Of a stretch of 64,000 nt of DNA, positions 35,870 through 43,164 are shown piece after piece. Source of the stretch: Gracilimonas sp. (lineage in GTDB: Bacteria; Bacteroidota; Rhodothermia; Balneolales; Balneolaceae). The DNA lies in contig NZ_JAEPPI010000002.1 in the NCBI RefSeq assembly GCF_017641085.1, positions 124,001-188,000 of the forward strand, read 5' to 3'. Below the pieces are notes generated by a model. That model saw only the letters and a list, made by a program, of their open reading frames with translations, searched no databases and was not told the origin of the DNA. The first letter of the stretch is position 1. Each line of letters opens with the position of its first letter. Both the position numbers and the translations under genes were made by a program.

Positions 35870-37232
35870 GTCGTAATGCGTGTACAGGGTCGTGTTGAGC
35901 GGCTCGTTTGGCGGGGTAGTATCCGAAAACTACACCGATAACAAGTGCTACGCCGAATGAGATGAAAATGGAAATTGGGGTTACAATAGTGGCGATATCT
36001 GCGGTTGCTTCGATGGCATAACTGAAAGCCATCCCCAGAATAATTCCGATAAAACCACCGGTAATACTGATCGTCAGAGCCTCAGTGAGAAACTGAAGTT
36101 CAATGTCTTTTTTCTGAGCTCCAACGGCCATGCGCACTCCGATCTCACGGTAACGCTCCACCACCGAAGCGAGCATGATATTCATAATGCCAATACCTCC
36201 TACAATCAGTGAAATGGATGCAATGGAGGAAAGCACGATGTTAAAAATACGTTTGGTTCGCTGCTCCTGCTGCAATAGCTGTTCAGGAACAATAATCTCG
36301 AAATCGACCACATCATTATGCCGGCGCTGTAGCATTCTTGAAATTACATCTGCGATGGTAGCACTATATTTCGTATCCGTAACTTTCACAATGAGTTTAT
36401 CCAGCTGATTGTAATTTCCATCGCCGGAGTTATTATTCCCTCCTCCTGAGCTGCTGATCATAGCGCCGCCCATAAATATTACAGACCTTCCCCCACTGCT
36501 TTGCAGGTCCTTACCAGTAAGTACAGCCCGGTTTTTAAACCTCAGCAGAACTGTTGTTGCCGGAGAATAAATATCCAGGTTAAAATTTCGGATGCCCAGG
36601 TTCTCGATGTTTTCTGTAGATACTTCTTTCTTCTCGATAACCCCAACCACGGTGAGCCATAGATGGCCTACCTTAATTTTCTTTCCAATCGGACTTTCAC
36701 CGGCAAAAAACCGGGTTTTCACATCGTAGCCAATCACACAAACCGGGTCCGCATTCTTGATTTGAAGGTCGCTGAAGTTGCTTCCCTCAACAATGCCCAG
36801 GTTCGAGATGCCAAAATAATCTTTATTCACCCCAATGAGTTTCCCCGTCCGAATGCGAGCATCACGGATAAATGTTGTTTCGTACATGATTTCCGGGCTG
36901 AGCTTTTCAACCTGGGGGACCAGCTGCTTAATACTTTCAAGGTCTTCCAGGTTTAAGCCCGGAGAGAATTTTTTCTTCTCTTGTTTGGCTGAATTTTCAT
37001 CACCCACATTTCCTTCGCGCTGCTCTACCACCGGTTGTACGATGACGTTATTAGTCCCCAAAAGCTCCATCTGCTGAAGCACTTCCTGCTGAGCGCCGGT
37101 ACCTATGGCCAGCATCGCGATTACCGACGAAACGCCAAAAATAATGCCTAATGAAGTTAGAAAAGCCCGCAGTTTATTGCGTTGAATAGCCTCAAGGGCA
37201 ATATCAAGATTGTAGAGTATTTTCTGCAGCAC
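35862..37232 (-). CDS. MacB/FtsX-type ABC transporter permease without ATPase domain
   Basis: Inner-membrane permease of 456 aa. Topology is that of MacB: one N-terminal helix (RAFLTSLGIIFGVSSVIAML), a MacB_PCD periplasmic domain (about residues 45-320) and three C-terminal helices of the FtsX domain (GGIGIMNIMLASVVERYREI, then GGFIGIILGMAFSYAIEA, then VALVIGVVFGYYPAKRAA). The fused N-terminal ATPase of E. coli MacB is missing, and no ATPase gene is adjacent. A low-complexity GGGNNNSGDGN segment lies in the periplasmic domain near residue 265. It starts 14 bp after the adaptor stop. Confidence 0.9.
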   Translation of the reverse strand: MLQKILYNLDIALEAIQRNKLRAFLTSLGIIFGVSSVIAMLAIGTGAQQEVLQQMELLGTNNVIVQPVVEQREGNVGDENSAKQEKKKFSPGLNLEDLESIKQLVPQVEKLSPEIMYETTFIRDARIRTGKLIGVNKDYFGISNLGIVEGSNFSDLQIKNADPVCVIGYDVKTRFFAGESPIGKKIKVGHLWLTVVGVIEKKEVSTENIENLGIRNFNLDIYSPATTVLLRFKNRAVLTGKDLQSSGGRSVIFMGGAMISSSGGGNNNSGDGNYNQLDKLIVKVTDTKYSATIADVISRMLQRRHNDVVDFEIIVPEQLLQQEQRTKRIFNIVLSSIASISLIVGGIGIMNIMLASVVERYREIGVRMAVGAQKKDIELQFLTEALTISITGGFIGIILGMAFSYAIEATADIATIVTPISIFISFGVALVIGVVFGYYPAKRAAQHDPVHALRHE

Positions 37233-37246
37233 CGCTCAGTCCTTCT

Positions 37247-38506
37247 TTAGTTGGATGTGATTTCTTCTTCCAGGTATAATCGCTCAATGCCGGCTGTGTC
37301 TTGGGGAACCGACAAATAGATCACATCATCTATGGAAAGCCCGCGATGAACAATCACTTCATTTTCGTTCATAAGTCCGAGCTCAACTTCCTGCATTACC
37401 GGAGACAATCCGTCTTTTTTGAAGACAAAACTGGTTGAATCCTGCACGTGAATAGTTTCCAGCGGGATATACATGGCATCAGGCACGCGGTTTACAATTA
37501 CCCGGTTGCTTGTGGTCATAGCCGGGCGCAAAACACTGTCGGTTTCTGCAATTTCGATGATAACCTCATACACTTTCGAGTCCGAATTGGGTCGTTGTTC
37601 CCCGATGTTGGCTACGCTGGTCACGGTTCCGTAAAGATTTTTATCGGGAATGGCATCCAGGCCTATTTCCACGTTTTGGTCTTTCGCTATTTTCTGAACA
37701 TCGACTTCATTCACATAGGTAATAGACTCCATTACGGAAAAATCAGGAAGTTCAGCAACTGTTGGGTTCCAGGCACTGATATCACTACCCTCCGTCACTT
37801 TGCTGCCATCATAGTTTCGTTTGTAGATCACCATTCCCTGGGCCGGGGCTTTTACCGTAAACTGCTGTAGAAGCGACCTGATTTTATTTACTTCGTTTTG
37901 CTCTTCCTGCAAATCAGCTTCCACTTCACTCATCTGAGCTTCCGCTTGTTTTACCTTGGTGATGTAATTCTTTTTTTCCTGTGCCAGCTGTCGGCGGGCT
38001 TTATCAAGATCAATTTCAGCCTGACGCTGAACGGCCGGGGATTCATATTTGGATTGATCCACAGCAATCTGTCGCTCTTCCAGTGCATATTCCAGGTTAA
38101 TGAGATTATCACGTGCTTGCGAAAGGGTAAGCGTACTATCCAGAGATACCTGGGTAACCTGAGACTGAGCCTGCTGAAGCTCAAGCATGGCATCCTGTAG
38201 GCGACCCGTAATTTCGGATCGGTCCAGCTCGGCCACAAAATCTCCCTCCTTTACGATGGTGCCTTCGGGTATCAGGCGCTGAATTTTCATATTGAATAAA
38301 CGAATCTCACGTACTCCCTGTGGACCCTTAATTTCAACGGATTGCTTGGCTCGCAACTCCCCGGTAGTGGTAACATCTACTACAAATTCCCCTTTCTTCG
38401 GGGTGGTGGTAAGCTCTACGGTTTCGGATGATTCTCCTCCAAAAACAAACCAGGCGATCATGGAAAGCCCAATAATGATACCCGGAATCAAATACTTTTT
38501 CTTCAT
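37247..38506 (-). CDS. MacA/HlyD-type periplasmic adaptor
   Basis: Adaptor of 419 aa, first gene of the exporter operon. It has an N-terminal signal anchor (KYLIPGIIIGLSMIAWFVFG), a lipoyl half-domain (LIPEGTIVKEGDFVAELDRS), and a long alpha-hairpin at about residues 105-215 (QRQAEIDLDKARRQLAQEKK). The second lipoyl half follows (VKAPAQGMVIYKRNYDG), then a beta-barrel and a C-terminal domain (VELGLMNENEVIVHRGLS). Together with the downstream permease and TolC protein it would span the envelope. No regulator is adjacent. Confidence 0.9.
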   Translation of the reverse strand: MKKKYLIPGIIIGLSMIAWFVFGGESSETVELTTTPKKGEFVVDVTTTGELRAKQSVEIKGPQGVREIRLFNMKIQRLIPEGTIVKEGDFVAELDRSEITGRLQDAMLELQQAQSQVTQVSLDSTLTLSQARDNLINLEYALEERQIAVDQSKYESPAVQRQAEIDLDKARRQLAQEKKNYITKVKQAEAQMSEVEADLQEEQNEVNKIRSLLQQFTVKAPAQGMVIYKRNYDGSKVTEGSDISAWNPTVAELPDFSVMESITYVNEVDVQKIAKDQNVEIGLDAIPDKNLYGTVTSVANIGEQRPNSDSKVYEVIIEIAETDSVLRPAMTTSNRVIVNRVPDAMYIPLETIHVQDSTSFVFKKDGLSPVMQEVELGLMNENEVIVHRGLSIDDVIYLSVPQDTAGIERLYLEEEITSN

Positions 38507-38726
38507 GTGATAACTAATTTAGAAATGAGCACGAATATACCCTTTTTACCTATTGACGAATATACTATGTAAATAGTTTTACAAGTACGCTAATGTATTG
38601 ATTTTATTATCCTATTTCCTAAATAAAATCTATGATCCGGCTCTCATGCTTCAAAAAGCATCAAAGAAATGGGAAGGAGACGGTTGTAAAGATTGGCTCT
38701 CTTGAACAGGTAAATGTAAGCAGAAG

Positions 38727-39152
38727 CTATTCTTCTACCAGGGTGTTATCAACCAAACCTGTTTCCAGGTCATAGCTTTTCCCCGGCTGGGTGTTATCTA
38801 AAATCTCTTTGGGATCATTATTTTCATCTACGATAACAACCCGCGGCTTATGGTCTTTGGCTTCTTCGGGTGTCATTTCTGCATAGCTGATAACGATGAT
38901 ACGATCTCCAACCTGGGTCATTCTTGCAGCAGCTCCGTTCAGGCAGCAAACACGACTTCCTCTTTCGCCAGGAATGGTGTAAGTCTCCAGGCGCGAACCG
39001 TTAGTGATATTCAACACCTGCACCTTTTCGTAAGGCAACAGGTTGGCTGCATCCAATAAATCCTGATCGATGGTAATGCTACCTTCGTACATCAGGTTGG
39101 CTTCGGTTACCGCCATTTGGTGCAATTTTGATTTAAACATCGTGATTTTCAT
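38727..39152 (-). CDS. panD: Aspartate 1-decarboxylase proenzyme
   Basis: Makes beta-alanine for pantothenate. The proenzyme self-cleaves between Gly24 and Ser25 (MYEGSITID) to form the pyruvoyl group, and this site is intact. Other family motifs: [36 protein letters not shown] and IISYAEM-like [12 protein letters not shown]. At 141 aa it is slightly longer than E. coli PanD owing to the C-terminal tail. It follows panC by 10 bp on the same strand, forming a panC-panD operon. Confidence 0.96.
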   Translation of the reverse strand: MKITMFKSKLHQMAVTEANLMYEGSITIDQDLLDAANLLPYEKVQVLNITNGSRLETYTIPGERGSRVCCLNGAAARMTQVGDRIIVISYAEMTPEEAKDHKPRVVIVDENNDPKEILDNTQPGKSYDLETGLVDNTLVEE

Positions 39153-39162
39153 CGTACTTCAC

Positions 39163-40020
39163 TCAGAGATCTAAAATTATATTATCAATCAGGCGCGTTT
39201 TACCTAAATAAGCAGCGCCGGCAAGGATATATGTTGTGCCGGACTCCAATTTTTGAACCGGTTGCATATTATCCATGGAAAACACATTAAGATAATCATT
39301 TTTGAAGCCTTTCGCTTCCAGTTCATCCTGTTGATGTTTTAACAATAACTTTGGCTGATCCACTCCATCGCGGATTTGCTTTTCCAAATATTGCAGTGCC
39401 CGGTATAAGCCCGGAGCAATTTTCCGCTCCTCATCGCTCAGATAGGCATTTCGGCTGCTGAGGGCAAGCCCGTCGTTTGCGCGTGCTATGGGTGCCGCCA
39501 CCAATTCAATATCATGATTAAACTCTTCTACCATTCGTGAAAGGATCTGGAACTGCTGAATATCCTTTTGGCCAAAAACAGCAACATCCGGCTCTATGAT
39601 GTTGAAGAACTTATTTACCACCAGTGCGATTCCTTCAAAAAAACCGGGGCGACTTCCACCATCCATATGTTCATTCAGCTCATCAATGGTGATGCCAAAA
39701 TACCGTTTCCCGGAACCGTACATGATTTCGTCGTTTGGGGTGAAGACCACTGAAACCCCTTCCTCTTCACAAGCTTTCAGGTCTTTCTCCATTTGACGCG
39801 GGTAGCTGTCAAAATCCTCATTCGGACCAAACTGAGTCGGGTTCACATAAATTGAAACGACTACTTCATCGGCTTTTTTCTTGGCGAGGCGCATTAAGGA
39901 CAGATGCCCTTCATGCAGTGCACCCATGGTAGGTACAAAAGCAATGGTTTTGCCGGCAGCTTTCAATTCAGCTACACCGGAACGAATATCCGATATGGAA
40001 GAAACTTGTTTCATATTCAA
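39163..40020 (-). CDS. panC: Pantothenate synthetase
   Basis: ATP-dependent ligase that joins pantoate and beta-alanine. The 285-aa protein shows the HIGH-like nucleotide motif in PTMGALHEGHLSLM (residues 30-43), VVSIYVNPTQFGPNEDFDSY, VFGQKDIQQFQILSRMV, and the KMSKS-like LALSSRNAYLS. An alternative ATG two codons in (MKQVSS) is equally plausible. It is followed after 10 bp by panD, while a terminator of the E2 gene lies just upstream, so panC should have its own promoter within that short gap. Confidence 0.96.
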   Translation of the reverse strand: MNMKQVSSISDIRSGVAELKAAGKTIAFVPTMGALHEGHLSLMRLAKKKADEVVVSIYVNPTQFGPNEDFDSYPRQMEKDLKACEEEGVSVVFTPNDEIMYGSGKRYFGITIDELNEHMDGGSRPGFFEGIALVVNKFFNIIEPDVAVFGQKDIQQFQILSRMVEEFNHDIELVAAPIARANDGLALSSRNAYLSDEERKIAPGLYRALQYLEKQIRDGVDQPKLLLKHQQDELEAKGFKNDYLNVFSMDNMQPVQKLESGTTYILAGAAYLGKTRLIDNIILDL

Positions 40021-40027
40021 ATAAAAA

Positions 40028-40051
40028 GAGACGCCTGTGTGGGGGCGTCTC
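40028..40051 (-). terminator. Intrinsic terminator after the E2 acyltransferase gene
   Basis: Perfect 8-bp stem GAGACGCC / GGCGTCTC with an 8-base loop. On the minus strand it is followed by TTTTTAT. It sits 26 bp after the stop of the E2 gene and only 8 bp before the panC start codon. Confidence 0.8.
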
Positions 40052-40077
40052 CGAATGTAGGAAATGAAAAATACATG

Positions 40078-41847
40078 CTATACAGTACGGTCGGTGTCGA
40101 AGTCTTCCAGAATCTCTTTAATACGATTCAGGAAAGCACCACCATGGGCACCGTCAATTATACGGTGATCGTAACTCATAGAGAGGTACATCATATGGCG
40201 GATTGCGATTACATCCCCGGCATCGGTTTCCATTACAACCGGTCGCTTCTCAATTGCTCCCGTTCCGATAATGGCTACCTGAGGCTGGTTAATAATGGGC
40301 GTTCCCATCAGGTTACCCACACTTCCGTAGTTAGTGAGGGTGATGGTTCCGCCCACTAAATCATCCGGACTTAATTTCTTGCTTCGGGCTTTTTCAGCTA
40401 CCTCATTTACAGAGTTCGCCAGGCCAACCAGGTTTTTCTCCTGTGCTTTTTTGATGACAGGCACAATTAACCCGCCTTCGCCGCCGGTTCCAAGCGCTAC
40501 CGCCAGGCCAAAGTTGATGTCTTTTTTAAGGTGAATTTCATCATCTACAACCGAGCTGTTAATAAGCGGAAACTCCAGCATAGCATTAATAATAGACTCT
40601 ACAAAAAGTGGAGTGAAGGTAAGCTTGGTTCCTGTTTTCTCCTGGAACTTAACTTTATTCGCATTTCTCCATCTTACCATGTTGGTTACATCCACTTCAG
40701 CAAAAGTGGTTACATGCGCCGAAGTTTGCTTGGATCGAACCATGTGTTCGGCAATCATCTTGCGCATTCGGTCCATCTTGATCACTTCTACATCACCGGA
40801 TGGAGAATGCTTCACGTCCAGCTGGCCGGCAGAAATAGAACCATCGGAAGATTTTGAACCTGATGAAGGCTTGCTGAGTCCTGCAGAAGCAGCTTGTTTC
40901 TGCTGAGCCGGCGCGGACACTTTCCCGGCTTTTCGGTCTTCAACATATGCGAGAATATCTTTCTTGGAAACGCGTCCGCCCTGACCGGAACCATCGATGT
41001 TTTCCAGCTCTTCCTGGCTGATTCCTTCCTCTTTGGCGATGGAGCGAACCAGTGGAGAATAAAAACGTCCGTCACTGCCCACACGCTGTGGCTCAGAGCC
41101 GCCGGAGGTACCATTTGTTGCCGCTGCCGGTTGAGCTTCCTGCTTCTGTTCAGCTTTAGTTTCTTTTTTCTCTTCCTTCTTAGGAGCGGACTTACTTGAA
41201 CCGGAACTTGCGGATGCTCCTTCTCCGGTTGCGATAACAGCTATTGTCTGCCCCACTTCGATCGTATCATTTTCTTCAGCGAAAATTTCGACGAGGGTGC
41301 CTGCTGCCGGGGAAGGGACTTCACTGTCAACTTTATCAGTAGAAATCTCAAGCAGGGTTTCATCTTCCTCAACTTTGTCGCCAACCTGCTTAGACCATCC
41401 GATTACAGTGGCTTCTACAACCGACTCTCCCATTTGAGGCATCTGCACTTCGATGCGCTCACCTTCGTCACCACCGCCGGATGAAGCAGCGGGAGTTTCT
41501 TCCTGAGTTTCCGTTTCTTCCTGGGCTTCGGCTTCCTGCGTTTCTTCCTGTGCCGTTTCTTCGGCTTCATCAGATCCACCCGAGGATACGTCGCCGGCAG
41601 CATCTTTATCCGTTTCGATAATGGCGATCGGTTTGCCTACTTCAATTACATCTCCTTCTTCAGCAAGTACTTCCACAAGTACGCCTGCTTCGGGTGAGGG
41701 CACTTCTGTATCCACCTTATCGGTGGCTACTTCCAGCAGAGTTTCGTCCACTTCAACCGTGTCGCCAACGCTCTTGGCCCACTCTATAACTGTGCCTTCC
41801 ATTACCGATTCGCCCATTTGGGGCATAACCACTTCTACCTTCGCCAT
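40078..41847 (-). CDS. 2-oxo acid dehydrogenase E2 (dihydrolipoamide acyltransferase) with two lipoyl domains
   Basis: Core subunit of a 2-oxo acid dehydrogenase complex. Order: lipoyl domain 1 (residues 3-78, lipoylated Lys44 in ATDKVDTEV), Glu/Ala-rich linker, lipoyl domain 2 (about 132-205, Lys172 in STDKVDSEV), a Lys/Ala linker, and an E1/E3-binding domain (YSPLVRSIAKEEGISQEEL, about 265-305). The catalytic domain ends in SYDHRIIDGAHGG with His561 and Asp565. At 589 aa it is long because of the doubled lipoyl domain. The RHMMYLSMSYDHR end favours a branched-chain-type E2 over succinyltransferase, but the substrate is not certain. E1 and E3 genes are not adjacent. Confidence 0.92.
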   Translation of the reverse strand: MAKVEVVMPQMGESVMEGTVIEWAKSVGDTVEVDETLLEVATDKVDTEVPSPEAGVLVEVLAEEGDVIEVGKPIAIIETDKDAAGDVSSGGSDEAEETAQEETQEAEAQEETETQEETPAASSGGGDEGERIEVQMPQMGESVVEATVIGWSKQVGDKVEEDETLLEISTDKVDSEVPSPAAGTLVEIFAEENDTIEVGQTIAVIATGEGASASSGSSKSAPKKEEKKETKAEQKQEAQPAAATNGTSGGSEPQRVGSDGRFYSPLVRSIAKEEGISQEELENIDGSGQGGRVSKKDILAYVEDRKAGKVSAPAQQKQAASAGLSKPSSGSKSSDGSISAGQLDVKHSPSGDVEVIKMDRMRKMIAEHMVRSKQTSAHVTTFAEVDVTNMVRWRNANKVKFQEKTGTKLTFTPLFVESIINAMLEFPLINSSVVDDEIHLKKDINFGLAVALGTGGEGGLIVPVIKKAQEKNLVGLANSVNEVAEKARSKKLSPDDLVGGTITLTNYGSVGNLMGTPIINQPQVAIIGTGAIEKRPVVMETDAGDVIAIRHMMYLSMSYDHRIIDGAHGGAFLNRIKEILEDFDTDRTV

Positions 41848-42148
41848 AAATTCTTTTGTTTTACTGCCTGTAAGGCGGTTTTAAGGAAAATTAAACGGAC
41901 TCTAAAGTTCAGGATAATTCCAATTAGTTCAAAATAAGTATCGTTCATTTAAAAATGAGAAAAGCGCTTTTTCAGCAGCTGCATACATCTTGATTATTTT
42001 ATACCTGTTATATTTTACTTCACCCTGAGAATATTTCATCATTGAAAGTTCGTTATTCACTGTTCAATGTTCTTTCGGTTTGTCCTCAGTTCTGATTTTA
42101 TTAACTTCGCAAAGTTAGTCAATCAGCATAAATAAAAGTCTTGGCCTT
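41848..42148. other. Divergent intergenic region between E2 and frr
   Basis: A 301-bp AT-rich region holding the promoters of two divergent genes. A candidate Bacteroidota-type promoter for frr lies at 42079-42109 and an 11-bp element GTTCAATGTTC at 42062-42072 recurs inverted at 46695. No RNA gene or ORF was recognised. Confidence 0.5.
42079..42109 (+). promoter_or_regulatory. Candidate Bacteroidota-type promoter for frr
   Basis: TTTG at 42079-42082 and TAACTTCG at 42102-42109, separated by 19 bases. This resembles the TTTG / TAnnTTTG promoter pair known in Bacteroidota, with one mismatch in the second element, and lies 39 bp upstream of the frr start. Assignment by pattern only. Confidence 0.35.
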
Positions 42149-42718
42149 ATGATATCGGAAGAATTACAGGAAATCATCGATGAAGCTGAAATCAACATGG
42201 ATGAAGCCACCGCTTACTTCAAAAAGGAACTTTCTCACGTACGTGCCGGAAAAGCCAATCCTGCTCTGCTTGAAGGCATTAAAGTTGAATATTACGGTTC
42301 ACAAACACCACTTCAGCAGCTGGCCAATGTAAGCGCCCCGGAAGCCCGGCTTCTGGTTGTTCAGCCTTATGATAAATCCAGCATGGAAGACATCGAGAAA
42401 GCCATTATGTCGGCCGGACTCGGGCTGAACCCCAACAATGACGGCGAACGCATTTTGATTCCGCTTCCTGTACTCACTGAAGAACGACGTAAAGAGCTGG
42501 TTAAGCACTCTAAAGATATTGCTGAAAAAGCGAAAATCAGTATCCGTAACACCCGCCGGGACGCCAACGACGCCATCAAGAAAAAAGTAGAGAGCGAATC
42601 CCTTTCCGAAGACTCCAAGTACGAGGCCGAAGATGAAGTGCAAAGCCTCACCGATAAATACACCGCCAAAGTTGACGAACTCCTCGAGAAAAAAGAAAAA
42701 GAAATAATGACGGTTTAA
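42149..42718 (+). CDS. frr: Ribosome recycling factor
   Basis: Splits post-termination ribosomes together with EF-G in the cytoplasm. The 189-aa protein is close to the standard 185 aa. Motifs: AYFKKELSHVRAGKANPALLEG, YYGSQTPLQQLANVSAPEAR, LVVQPYDKSSMEDIEKAI, IRIPLP-like ILIPLPVLTEERRKELVK and the terminal KYTAKVDELLEKKEKEIM. The commonly linked pyrH/tsf genes are not next to it here. Its stop is followed at once by the repeat flanking the four-helix-bundle gene. Confidence 0.97.
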   Translation: MISEELQEIIDEAEINMDEATAYFKKELSHVRAGKANPALLEGIKVEYYGSQTPLQQLANVSAPEARLLVVQPYDKSSMEDIEKAIMSAGLGLNPNNDGERILIPLPVLTEERRKELVKHSKDIAEKAKISIRNTRRDANDAIKKKVESESLSEDSKYEAEDEVQSLTDKYTAKVDELLEKKEKEIMTV

Positions 42719-42721
42719 CGA

Positions 42722-42751
42722 GACTCGGGATGCGAGTTTCGCGTTGCGGGA
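42722..42751 (+). repeat. GC-rich flanking repeat, left side of the four-helix-bundle gene
   Basis: Sequence of the type GACTCGGGATGCGAG then GCGTTGCGGG, between the frr stop and the start of the 121-aa gene. Its GTTGCGGG end is the inverse of CCCGCAAC at 43151-43158 on the other side, and the similarity extends a little further (ATTTATG / CATAAAT). Confidence 0.6.
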
Positions 42752-42754
42752 TTT

Positions 42755-43120
42755 ATGAAAAGTTATACAGACTTAGAGGTTTATCAGCTTGCTTATGAAT
42801 TAGCTATTGAAATTCATAAGATGTCTATGAAGTTACCTAAGTACGAGCTTTACGAACAGGGAAGCCAAATAAGAAGATCATCAAAAAGCATAAAAGACAA
42901 CATAGCTGAAGGTTTCGGAAGAAGGCGTTATAAAGATGAATTTGTTCGATTCTTGATTTTTGCTCATTCTTCCTGCGATGAAACCATTTCACAACTAAAC
43001 ATGATCAGTGACATACACTTTTCTAAAGAACCATTGACTGGTTTGATTAATAAATATGATACTTTAGGCCGAAAATTGAACAGCTTTATCAAATATGTTG
43101 AAACAAGCTGGCAAACTTAA
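42755..43120 (+). CDS. Four-helix-bundle protein (23S rRNA intervening-sequence protein family)
   Basis: A 121-aa all-helical protein of the TIGR02436/S23-type four-helix-bundle family: DLEVYQLAYELAIEIHKMS, EQGSQIRRSSKSIKDNIAEG and GFGRRRYKDEFVRFLIFAHS are characteristic. Members were first seen inside 23S rRNA intervening sequences, but most occur elsewhere and their function is unknown; one relative is the bAvd accessory protein of diversity-generating retroelements. No reverse transcriptase or variable repeat is near. It lies between frr and smc, framed by short inverted GC-rich repeats, which suggests insertion as a small unit. Confidence 0.88.
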   Translation: MKSYTDLEVYQLAYELAIEIHKMSMKLPKYELYEQGSQIRRSSKSIKDNIAEGFGRRRYKDEFVRFLIFAHSSCDETISQLNMISDIHFSKEPLTGLINKYDTLGRKLNSFIKYVETSWQT

Positions 43121-43130
43121 AACATACAAT

Positions 43131-43160
43131 CCGCAACTCGTAACACACAGCCCGCAACCC
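43131..43160 (+). repeat. GC-rich flanking repeat, right side of the four-helix-bundle gene
   Basis: Contains CCGCAACTCG and CCCGCAACCC just before the smc start. It is the partial inverse of the repeat at 42722-42751. The pair encloses the whole four-helix-bundle gene and nothing else. Confidence 0.6.
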
Positions 43161-43164
43161 ATAA

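Noticed and set aside
38645-38660. Small ATGCTT / AAGCAT hairpin downstream of panD as a terminator
   Set aside because: Only a 6-bp stem with no T-run on either strand.
42755-43120. Part of a diversity-generating retroelement or an rRNA intervening sequence
   Set aside because: No reverse transcriptase, template/variable repeats or rRNA genes nearby; only the four-helix-bundle gene is present.
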